Positions 49,176 to 56,730 of a stretch of DNA of 64,000 nucleotides are shown piece after piece. Within the stretch, counting starts at the first letter, position 1. Each line of letters opens with the position of its first letter. The stretch is taken from the NCBI RefSeq assembly GCF_006636205.1, contig NZ_VIGB01000003.1, forward strand, positions 7,442,501-7,506,500, in the 5' to 3' direction. This stretch comes from Kitasatospora acidiphila. GTDB taxonomy: Bacteria; Actinomycetota; Actinomycetes; Streptomycetales; Streptomycetaceae. The notes beneath the pieces are model-generated. The model made no database searches. It saw nothing but the letters and a program-made list of their open reading frames with translations, and was not told the DNA's origin. The position numbers were made by a program, and so were the translations under genes.

Positions 49176-49625
49176 TCAGGCCCGGGTGGGGTCGTCGACG
49201 GTGGGGGTGGTGCCGGTGCGGTGGGCCCGGCGGACGTCCTCCAGGTACTCGCGGGAGCACATCGCCGAGAGGATCGCGATGCCGCCGCGGTGGATGCGCA
49301 CCTCGCTGTTGTCGGCGGTGCCGACCAGCCGGATCCGCGGCCCGGCGGGCTCACCGGTCGGGCCCTGGGCGTCCTTCACCCGGCCGCGAGCGGGCCAGGC
49401 CACGTCCCACTGGTCGATCACGGCGCCCTCGGGCACCAGCAGCTTGACCATGGCGCGCCGCAGGTCGATCCGGATCTCCAGCTCGGCGGGCAGTTCGGGG
49501 GAGCGCAGGTCGAGCACGACGGATCCGCTGCGCGCCTTGATCTCGAAGCTGCTGGTGGCGGTCCAGCGGCCGAGGCGCTTGGTGGTGGCGTGGTCGACGT
49601 GGATGCGCTCGATGGTGGTGATCAC
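49176..49625 (-). CDS. Small beta-rich protein of unknown function, co-transcribed with monooxygenase
   Basis: 149 residues from the GTG at 49625, with GGAGGAG seven bases upstream. Segments such as SFEIKARSGSVVLDLRSPELPAELEIRIDL, RAMVKLLVPEGAVIDQWDVAW and RIRLVGTADNSEVRIHRGG alternate in a beta-strand pattern like LiaF/toast-rack-type C-terminal domains. No membrane helix or signal. It lies 29 bases upstream of the monooxygenase start and is the first gene of the operon regulated from the PadR operator region. Confidence 0.75.
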   Translation of the reverse strand: MITTIERIHVDHATTKRLGRWTATSSFEIKARSGSVVLDLRSPELPAELEIRIDLRRAMVKLLVPEGAVIDQWDVAWPARGRVKDAQGPTGEPAGPRIRLVGTADNSEVRIHRGGIAILSAMCSREYLEDVRRAHRTGTTPTVDDPTRA

Positions 49626-49671
49626 TTCGGAACTCCTCCGGTTCGGGACCGGCTCGCCGCCGGCCCATCCA

Positions 49672-49722
49672 TAGTTGCACTGCAACTAGGTCCAGCGCAA
49701 CTAGTTCCATCGGTAGTAGTAT
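49672..49722. promoter_or_regulatory. PadR-type operator and promoter region
   Basis: A perfect palindrome TAGTTGCA-C-TGCAACTA (49672-49688) and a half-site GCAACTAG (49697-49704) lie between the divergent PadR and monooxygenase operons. TAGTAT (49717-49722) is seven bases before the PadR ATG, a leaderless -10 position. Autoregulation and co-repression of both operons are likely. Confidence 0.65.
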
Positions 49723-49729
49723 CCGGATC

Positions 49730-50359
49730 ATGAGTACTGCCCCCCAGGTCCCCAAGAGCTCCCCGATCACGCTCACCGTGCTGTCGCTGCTGCACTTCAA
49801 GCCGCTGCACCCGTACGGGATGCAGCGGCTGCTCAAGCAGTGGGGGAAGGACCAGGTGGTCAACGTCGGCCAGCGCACCAGCCTCTACCGCGCCATCGAC
49901 CGACTGCTGGGCGCCGGCCTGATCGCCGTCCGCGAGACCGAGCGCGACCAGCAGTACCCGGAGCGGACCGTCTACGAGATCACCGACACCGGCCGCGAGG
50001 CCACTCGCAGCTGGCTGCTGGAGATGCTGCGCGAACCCAAGTCGGAGTTCCCGGAGTTCCCGGTCGCCCTCGCCAACCTGATGCTGCTCACCCCCGAAGA
50101 AATCGAGCAGGCCCTGGCCGCCCGCCTCACCGCGGTGCGCGCCGGCCAGGCCGCCCAGCAGCGCTCACTCGCCGAGACGGCGGCGTTCGGCGTCCCCCGC
50201 GTCGCCATGCTGGAGAACGAGTACGCGGTCGCCCTGGCCACGGCCGAGGTCGACTGGCTGGAGTCGGTGATCGCCGACCTCCGTGCGGGCACCCTCACTT
50301 GGAGCGCCGAGGAGTTGATCGCCGTCGCCCAGGCCAGCGACGCCCAGGCGCCGCAGTAG
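49730..50359 (+). CDS. PadR-family transcriptional regulator
   Basis: 209 residues. N-terminal winged helix SPITLTVLSLLHFKPLHPYGMQRLLKQWG, then TSLYRAIDRLLGAGLIAVRETERD and YPERTVYEITDTGREATRSWLLEML (key parts HPYGMQ, SLYRAIDRL, RTVYEITDTG) are diagnostic of PadR. The C-terminal Vir_act-like helical domain (about 95-200) mediates dimerisation. It is divergent from the FAD monooxygenase operon and probably represses it, releasing on binding a phenolic or antibiotic ligand. Confidence 0.93.
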   Translation: MSTAPQVPKSSPITLTVLSLLHFKPLHPYGMQRLLKQWGKDQVVNVGQRTSLYRAIDRLLGAGLIAVRETERDQQYPERTVYEITDTGREATRSWLLEMLREPKSEFPEFPVALANLMLLTPEEIEQALAARLTAVRAGQAAQQRSLAETAAFGVPRVAMLENEYAVALATAEVDWLESVIADLRAGTLTWSAEELIAVAQASDAQAPQ

Positions 50360-50447
50360 GACTCGGTCCGGCGCGGGGCGGCGGGCGGGAGCTGGCTGTG
50401 CGTCAGACCAGGTCGAATGCGGTTGGTGCGGGTGGGTGGCGCCTTCG

Positions 50448-50453
50448 TAGGGT
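50448..50453 (+). promoter_or_regulatory. -10 box TAGGGT, leaderless promoter of AAA operon
   Basis: TAGGGT is six bases before the ATG at 50460. TTGGTG at 50423 could be the -35 but the 19-base spacing is long. Confidence 0.5.
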
Positions 50454-50459
50454 TGCTGC

Positions 50460-51773
50460 ATGTTCGACGAACCAACCGACACCCCAACCGGCCCGGCCAC
50501 CGCCGAGTCCCCACTGATCACAAGCCTGCGCGCGGCCGTTGCGGCGGCGCCGCACGACATACCCCTGCGCCTGCACCTCGCCGAGCTGCTGCTCGACGCC
50601 GGGCACGGGGACGCGGCGGTGGCCGAGGCCGCCCTGGTGCTCAGTCAGGCGCCCGCGGATGCGCAGGCGCGGGCTCTGCTGGCGCGGGCCATGGGCGGTG
50701 GGCCGGCGGCAGCAGCACCCGCGGAGCAACCAGCGGCTCCCGTCGAGCAGTTGGCCGGGTTCGACTGGGCCGCCGCCGCGCAGGAGATCGGGGATGCCGT
50801 CCCGCCCCGGTTCGCGGCGGAGGCTGATGCCAAGGAAGCCCCGCTCACCGTCGACGGCAGCGCAGACCCGGGCGAGGCGAACGCCTACGACGTGGACGCC
50901 CCCGACGGACCCGGCGCGGTGCGGCTCGCGGATGTCGGCGGGATGCAGGAGGTCAAGGACCGGCTGGAAGCCGCCTTCCTCGCGCCCATGCGCAACCCCG
51001 AGCTGCGCAAGCTGTACGGCAAGAGCCTGCGCGGCGGGCTGCTCCTCTACGGGCCGCCCGGGTGCGGCAAGACGTTCATCGCCCGCGCCGTCGCCGGTGA
51101 ACTCGGTGCGAACTTCATCAACGTGTCGATCAACGACGTGCTCGACATGTGGATCGGCAACTCCGAGCGCAACATGCACGAGGTGTTCGAGACCGCCCGC
51201 CGGCAGGCGCCCTGCGTCATCTTCCTCGACGAGCTGGACGCACTCGGCGCCAAGCGCAGCCGCACCCAGCACAACGGCATGCGCAACACGGTCAACCAGC
51301 TGCTCACCGAGCTGGACGGCGTCAACGACGTCAACGAGGGGGTGTTCGTGCTCGCAGCCACCAACGTCCCCTGGGACGTGGACATCGCGCTGCGCCGCCC
51401 CGGCCGGCTCGACCGCACCCTCCTGGTGCTGCCGCCCGACGGCCCGGCCCGGGAGGCGATCCTCCGCTACCACCTGCGCGAACGCCCCATCGAGTCAGTC
51501 GACTTGGGCAAGCTGGTCAAGGCCACCGAGGGCTTCTCCGGTGCCGACCTCGCCCATGTCTGCGAGAGCGCGGCCGAGTCGGCGCTGCTCGACTCCGCCC
51601 GCACCGGCACCATCCGCATGATCAACACCAAGGACCTGGTGGGTGCGGCGAAGGCGATCCGGCCGTCCACCGAGCCGTGGTTCGCTGCCGCCCGCAATGT
51701 CGCGATGTTCGCCAACGAGGGCGGCACGTATGACGAGTTGCTCGCCTACCTGAAGAAGGCCCGGAAGCTGTGA
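50460..51773 (+). CDS. AAA+ ATPase (CDC48/FtsH-type module) with N-terminal TPR-like helices
   Basis: 437 residues. Residues about 20-80 form TPR-like helices (LRLHLAELLLDAGHGDAAVAEAALVLSQAPAD), then an Ala/Pro linker and a single classical AAA module: LADVGGMQEVKDRLEAAFLAP, Walker A GPPGCGKT (about 199-206), Walker B VIFLDELDAL (about 253-262), sensor and arginine fingers in LAATNVPWDVDIALRRPGRLDRTL, and GFSGADLAHVCESAAE. It probably forms a hexameric unfoldase or remodeller. Its stop overlaps the next gene by four bases (GTGA), so a TPR-membrane partner is co-translated. Confidence 0.92.
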   Translation: MFDEPTDTPTGPATAESPLITSLRAAVAAAPHDIPLRLHLAELLLDAGHGDAAVAEAALVLSQAPADAQARALLARAMGGGPAAAAPAEQPAAPVEQLAGFDWAAAAQEIGDAVPPRFAAEADAKEAPLTVDGSADPGEANAYDVDAPDGPGAVRLADVGGMQEVKDRLEAAFLAPMRNPELRKLYGKSLRGGLLLYGPPGCGKTFIARAVAGELGANFINVSINDVLDMWIGNSERNMHEVFETARRQAPCVIFLDELDALGAKRSRTQHNGMRNTVNQLLTELDGVNDVNEGVFVLAATNVPWDVDIALRRPGRLDRTLLVLPPDGPAREAILRYHLRERPIESVDLGKLVKATEGFSGADLAHVCESAAESALLDSARTGTIRMINTKDLVGAAKAIRPSTEPWFAAARNVAMFANEGGTYDELLAYLKKARKL

Positions 51774-52868
51774 CGACCGCCCACCACCCGCTGGTCGAGC
51801 AGGCCGCCGCCCTGATGGCGCTCGACCGCACCGACGAGGCCCGCGCGCTGCTCGCCCGGCGGCTGGCCGACGACCCGAGCGATGTGCGTGCCTGGACGCG
51901 CCTCGCCCGCTGCCACCTCTCGGCCGAGGAGTACGAGGAGGCACTCGCCGCCACCGGCGAAGCACTGGCCCTCGCGCCCGAGGACTATGACGCCCACTGC
52001 GTCCGGGTCTACGCGCTGCGGCGCCTGGTCCGGCCGGACGAGGCCCTGGCCGAGGCCCAGGAGACCATCCGGATCAACCCGCAGCTCTGGCAGGGTTATG
52101 CCGCCCTCTCGGAGGCCCTGACCGCGTTCCAGCCCCGCTGGCCCGAGGCGCTGGAGGCGGCGGCGACCGCCGTGCGGCTCGGCCTGGACGAGGTCGATGC
52201 GCACAGCGCGCTGTGGAAGGCCGCCGTGGTCAATGGCCGCTTCGACCTGCGGCACCGGGCGGTGCTGGAGATCCTGCGCATCGACCCCCAGGATGCCTGG
52301 GCGCTCGGCGAGCGGGCCCGGATGGCCGAATGGGAGACCGCTAGGCCGCCGCTGACCGGCGCGGGCGCCAAACTGCCGGCCGCCGCCGAGGCGTTCGCCG
52401 ACGCGCTCGCCGCCGCCCCCAGGCCCCGCAGGCCGAGCGGCAGCGCAAGCAGCTGGACGTGGCGGTGTTCCGGATGCTGCGCGGAACCCGCTGGCTGGCG
52501 CTGCTCTGCCTGGTGATCGCGGCCCTCGCCGCCCGGGTCTTCCCGACCGGCAGTGACCCCACGGCCCTGCCGGGGCCGCTCGGCACCCGGCTCTACGCGC
52601 TCGCCGTGATGGGCGCGGTCTGGGGCTTCGGCGCCTGGCGCCGCTACCGGGGCTGCGGGCCGGGGTGCGGATGAGCCTGTGGTCGCTGGTCCGGCGGGTG
52701 GGATGGGCGCGGCTGGTGGTCGGGCAGTCGGCCTGGTGCACGCTCACCGCCGTGGTCGTCGACACCGTGCCGTGGTCCGAACGCACCGTCCCGCAGGTGC
52801 TGTTCTGGGTGGCGCTGGTGCCGACCCTGCTCACCGTGTGGTTCGAGCGCGCCGCGATCCGCAGCTGA
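51770..52868 (+). pseudogene. TPR protein with C-terminal membrane helices, two single-base frameshifts
   Basis: Start GTG 51770 overlaps the AAA stop (GTGA). TPR repeats cover about residues 1-200 (ARALLARRLADDPSDVRAWTRLARCHLSAEEYEEALAATGEALALAPEDYDAH in outline). The frame breaks at 52416-52420 (one C missing) and 52649-52652 (one G missing). Restoring both gives RQRKQLDVAVFRMLRGTRWLALLCLVIAAL and, later, GVRMSLWSLVRRVGWARLVVGQSAWCTLT and LFWVALVPTLLTVWF, that is three to four membrane helices. Total about 366 residues. With the AAA ATPase it could be a membrane-anchored substrate adaptor. The breaks are probably sequencing errors. Confidence 0.75.
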
Positions 52869-52933
52869 CCCGTACGCACCATCCTGCCGTTCGTCTGGCC
52901 GACGCCGGACGTGCAACCGGGGGACCAGTCACG

Positions 52934-54502
52934 TCCTACCAGCGAGTCGAGAATCAACGGCTGTGTGATTGGGCTAGCCCAACCAACTGCATCACCAGCA
53001 CGTCCTGCACCGCGACCAACAACGGCCTCGGTGACAACCTGGACGCGATCGGCAAGCCCTGGAAGCAGTACATCCAGTCGCAAACCAGCAACTGCCAGAC
53101 CACCAGCAGCGGCAACTACGAGAACGACGACGCGCCGTTCTACTACGCCGCGAAGATGAAGAACGACACCACATATTGCGCGGCCCACTGGCAGCCGCTG
53201 CCCCAACTGCTCGACACCGACCTGAAGTCGACCGCCACCACCCCCGCCTTCGTCTGGGCCGACGCCGACTCCTGCTACGACATGGAGAACTGCGGCATCG
53301 CCTCGGGTGACACCTGGCTGAGCCAGACCCTGCCGACCCTGTTCAAGTCGCCCGCCTGGACCCAGCAGAAGTCGCTGCTGATCGTCACCTGGGACGAGGA
53401 CGGCAGCAACGCCCCGGGTGGCTTCGGCCCGGGCCAGACCAACCAGGTCGCCACCGTCGTGGTCGGCTCCCAGGGCACCGTGAAGGCCGGCTACCAGGAC
53501 GCCAAGCGGTACGACCACTACAGCACCGCCCGGGTGATCGAGGGCGCGCTCGGCCTGACCGCCACCATGACCAACAACGACAAGTGGGCGACCCCCTACA
53601 ACGAGGTCTTCACCAGCACCGGCTCGACCGGCGGTAACACCGTCACCGTCACCAACCCAGGCGCGCAGAGCGCCACCGTCGGCACCGCGGCCTCGCTCCA
53701 GCTGACCGCGACCGACTCCGACCCGAGCCGGACCCTCAGCTACACCGCGACCGGACTGCCCGCCGGGCTGAGCATGAGCGCTGACGGCCTGATCTCCGGC
53801 ACGCCGACCGCCGCCGGCAGCTCCACCGTGACCGTCACCGGCACCGACGCCACCGGTGCGTGGGGGCACCCCCGGCCGACGGCTGGGGGAGGCTCGGCCG
53901 GTTTCACGTACGGCATCAGCTCGGACGACTCGGGCTCGGCCTACACCCTCCCGATCGCCAACCCCGATGCGGAGACCGACACTTGCGGCAGCGGCAGCGG
54001 CGGCGGTGGCTACCCGGTGCAGGGCTGGACCGCGACCGCCAACCAGCCGCAGCAGGTCTGCTACGGATCGCCGACCTACCCCACCGCCGCCCAGGGCCCG
54101 CAGGCCCCGGCCGCGCCCGGCGACGCCTTCTTCGACGGCGGCCCCTACGCGTCGTCCCAGATGACGCAGACGGTCGACGTGACCGGCCAGGCCACGCAGA
54201 TCGGCACCGGCACCCTGCCGTACACGCTCTCCGGCTGGCTCGGCGGCTACAGCACCCAGGGTGACAACGTCGGGGTGGTGGCGACCTTCCTGGACGCCTC
54301 GGGCGCCTCGCTCGGCACCGCCACGCTCGCCCCGGTCACGCCGGCCCAGCGCAACAACCGGACGGAGCTGATCCAGGAGCAGGCCACCGGCACCGTTCCG
54401 GTGGGCACGGCCTCGGTGCAGTTCACCGCGTCCTTCACCCGCCAGGCCGGAACGGACGACGACGGCTACCTCGGTGACCTGTCGATGAGCTTCGGCAGCT
54501 GA
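52934..54502 (+). pseudogene. 5'-truncated secreted phosphoesterase (acid phosphatase/phospholipase C-like)
   Basis: The reading frame continues from non-coding sequence without a start or signal peptide. From about 52985 it matches the middle and C-terminus of alkaline-phosphatase-superfamily phosphoesterases: DAPFYYAAKMKNDTTYC, FVWADADSCYDMENCGIASGD, SLLIVTWDEDGSN (metal Asp/Glu) and DHYSTARVIEGALGL (metal His). The N-terminal catalytic part is absent. A putative-Ig-like repeat (NPGAQSATVGTAASLQLTATDSD) and a C-terminal beta domain follow. The fragment is probably non-functional. The junction lies near the 14-bp palindrome TTGGGCTAGCCCAA (52969-52982). An interspersed repeat is inserted at 53861. 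Confidence 0.75.
53861..53894. repeat. Interspersed GC-rich palindromic repeat inside a coding region
   Basis: A 34-base element with core CCGGCCGACGGCTGG, flanked by GGGGGCACCC and GGGAGGCT, related to the copies at 26364 and 23636. It adds residues WGHPRPTAGGG between two beta domains and keeps the frame. Confidence 0.7.
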
Positions 54503-54541
54503 CCTGCCCCTGAAGGCTCTGAAGTTCTGAAGGCTCTGCAG

Positions 54542-54569
54542 GCCGAGGCCGCTGTTCAGCGGCCTCGGC
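54542..54569. terminator. Hairpin terminator
   Basis: A perfect 13-bp stem GCCGAGGCCGCTG (54542-54554) / 54557-54569 with a TT centre lies 40 bases after the phosphoesterase stop and touches the -10 box (TACCCT, 54570-54575) of the next gene. Confidence 0.7.
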
Positions 54570-54582
54570 TACCCTCACCGAT

Positions 54583-55356
54583 GTGAACCACAGCGGCGCC
54601 ATGCCCTCCCCGATGCCCCTGGCGGCGGCCCGCGCCGGCGTGCCGGAACGGGGCGAGCTGCCCAAGTACTTCCAGGTCAAGCAGAAGATCGACGCGGTGC
54701 TGGACGAGTTGCGCCCCGGTGCGCCGCTGCCCACCGAGCGCCAGTTCGCCGACCGGTTCGGCGTCTCCCGGATGACGGTCCGGCAGGCCATCCGCGAACT
54801 GCGCCTGGAGGGACGGGTGCAGCGCAGCGGCCGCTCCTCGGTGGCCGGGCAGCCGAAGCTGGTGCAGCCGCTCACCCTCGCCAGCTACACCGAGGGCGTG
54901 CGCCGGCAGGGCCTGCGCCCGGGCCGCCAACTCGTGGTCTTCGAGCGGCTCGCGGCCCCGCCGGCCCTCGCGGCCGGCCTGCGGATCGAGCCTGGGGCGC
55001 CGGTCTTCCACCTGGAGCGCCTGCTGCTCGCCGACGAGGAGCGGGTGGGGCTGGAGAGCACCTACCTCTCGGCGGACCGATTCCCCGCCCTGACCGACGA
55101 GTTCGACCCGTCCACCTCGCTCTACGGCCATCTGCGGCGCAGCGGTGTGGTGTTCGCGGACGCGGACGAGCGGATCGAGACGGTGCTCGCCTCGCCCCGC
55201 GAGGTGCAGCTGATCGGCACCAGCCCGGCGCTGCCGATGCTGCTGCTGAACCGGGTGACCCGGGACGCGCAGGGCTGTCCGGTGGAGTGCGTCCGCTCGC
55301 TCTACCGGGGCGACCGCTTCAGCTTCACCGCCCGCCTGACACCCGAGCCGGACTAG
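54583..55356 (+). CDS. GntR/HutC-family regulator, DasR-like
   Basis: 257 residues from the GTG at 54583; TACCCT seven bases upstream suggests a leaderless mRNA. Winged helix: PLPTERQFADRFGVSRMTVRQAIRELRLEGRVQRSGR (key parts LPTERQFADRFGV and MTVRQAI). UTRA effector domain: VQPLTLASYTEGVRRQGLRPG, VGLESTYLSADRFP, SLYGHLRR, ERIETVLASPREVQLIG and ECVRSLYRGDRFSF. The last stretch closely resembles DasR, the GlcNAc-responsive global regulator, but differs enough to be a paralogue. Likely ligand is an amino-sugar phosphate. No sugar operon is adjacent; pls and the M1 peptidase lie next to it on the opposite strand. Confidence 0.92.
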   Translation: MNHSGAMPSPMPLAAARAGVPERGELPKYFQVKQKIDAVLDELRPGAPLPTERQFADRFGVSRMTVRQAIRELRLEGRVQRSGRSSVAGQPKLVQPLTLASYTEGVRRQGLRPGRQLVVFERLAAPPALAAGLRIEPGAPVFHLERLLLADEERVGLESTYLSADRFPALTDEFDPSTSLYGHLRRSGVVFADADERIETVLASPREVQLIGTSPALPMLLLNRVTRDAQGCPVECVRSLYRGDRFSFTARLTPEPD

Positions 55357-55401
55357 CCGGGCGAGCCGGCCGGTCGGCCTGGATCAGCCGGTCGGCCTGG
55401 A

Positions 55402-56730
55402 TCAGCCGGGGAAGGCCGGCAACGCGCCCTGGAACAGCCAGGCGTCGAAGAGCCCCGCCAACTCGGCGCCGCCGTACCGCCCGGCATGCGCCAGGAAGTC
55501 ATCGGTGGTGACCACGCCGTGCCGCCGCGCGGCCGTCCACTCCCGCAGCAGCGCCGCGAACGCCTCGTCCCCGAGGGCCTGGCGCAGCGCGAAGACCGCG
55601 AGGCCGCCGCGCTCGTACACCCGGTCGTCGAACATCAGCCGGCGGCCCGGATCGGCCAGCACCAAGTCCTGCGGCAGCTCCGCCAGTTGGGCATACGCAC
55701 GAGCCGCGTGGATGCTCGCCGCCGGGCCGCCCGCATGCTCGGACCAGGCCCACTCGGCGTACTTGGCGAAACCCTCGTTCAGCCAGATGTGCCGCCAGTC
55801 GGCCACCGTCACACTGTTGCCGAACCACTGGTGGGCGAGCTCGTGCGCCACCAGGCGCTCCCAACCGAGCTGGCCGTCAACGTGGTTGGTGCCGAACACC
55901 GCCATGCCCTGGGCCTCCACCGGGACGTCCAGCTCCTCATCGGCCACCACCACCGTGTAGCCGTCGAAGGGGTACGGGCCGAACAACTCGCTGAAGAACC
56001 GCATCATCTGCGGCTGCCGCCCGAAGTCATGCGTGAACCGGTCCAGCAACGCCGCCGGTACGTATGCGGTTTGCGGCACCTCGCCGGTCAGCAGCACCCG
56101 CTCCAGCGGTGCGATCGCCACCCCGACCAGATAGCTCGGGGTCGGCGCGGACTGCTCGTAGACCCAGGTGCTGCTGCTCGCCCGGGTGGTCCGGGAGAGC
56201 AGCCGGCCACCCGTCACCACCGTGTACGGCGACGGCGCGGTGAGGGACAGCAGGTACGACGCCTTGTCCGCCGGCCGGTCGTTGCACGGGTACCAGGAGG
56301 GTGCGCCGATCGGCTGACTGGCCACCAGCGCGCCGTCCGTCAGCTCCTCCCAGCCCAGCCCGCCCCACTGGCTGCGCACCGGCTTCGGGTTGCCGCTGTA
56401 GTGCACCTCGACGGTGAACGCGGCCCCCGCCGGGATCGGCCGGGCCGCCTTGACCCGCAACTTGCCGCCCCGGTGGGCGTAGTGCGCGGCCTTGCCGTCC
56501 AGCAGCACCCGGCCGATCCGGAAGTCGGCCAGGTCGAGCACGACTTCACGCAGCGGCTCCGAACCGGCCAGAGCCAGCAGCCGGGCGGTGCCGCCGAGCC
56601 GGTTGGGGCCGGGGCGGTAGTCCAGCGTCAGTTCGTAGCGGTGCACCCGGTAGCGCGGATCGCCGTGGTCGGGAAAGTACACATCCGCCTGCTTGCTGGG
56701 GCTCACCGAGCTGTCCACTCCCTGCGTCAC
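55402..56730 (-). CDS. M1-family zinc metallopeptidase
   Basis: 442 residues from the GTG at 56730, overlapping the stop of the NRPS gene (GTGA) with GGCAGG upstream. The catalytic site is VAHELAHQWFGNSVTVADWRHIWLNEGFA, i.e. HELAH-18-E (about residues 290-313). The upstream substrate loop EAQGMAVFG stands where GAMEN is usual. N-terminal beta-saddle from about 15 to 190. No signal peptide, so cytoplasmic or membrane-associated. Overlap with a poly-lysine-synthetase-like gene suggests it trims or degrades that cationic polymer, giving self-protection; inference based on known aminopeptidase-type poly-lysine degraders. Confidence 0.9.
   Translation of the reverse strand: MTQGVDSSVSPSKQADVYFPDHGDPRYRVHRYELTLDYRPGPNRLGGTARLLALAGSEPLREVVLDLADFRIGRVLLDGKAAHYAHRGGKLRVKAARPIPAGAAFTVEVHYSGNPKPVRSQWGGLGWEELTDGALVASQPIGAPSWYPCNDRPADKASYLLSLTAPSPYTVVTGGRLLSRTTRASSSTWVYEQSAPTPSYLVGVAIAPLERVLLTGEVPQTAYVPAALLDRFTHDFGRQPQMMRFFSELFGPYPFDGYTVVVADEELDVPVEAQGMAVFGTNHVDGQLGWERLVAHELAHQWFGNSVTVADWRHIWLNEGFAKYAEWAWSEHAGGPAASIHAARAYAQLAELPQDLVLADPGRRLMFDDRVYERGGLAVFALRQALGDEAFAALLREWTAARRHGVVTTDDFLAHAGRYGGAELAGLFDAWLFQGALPAFPG

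Noticed and set aside
51746..53869. Minus-strand open frame of 707 codons
   Set aside because: Antisense to the TPR and phosphoesterase genes, whose forward frames show family motifs.
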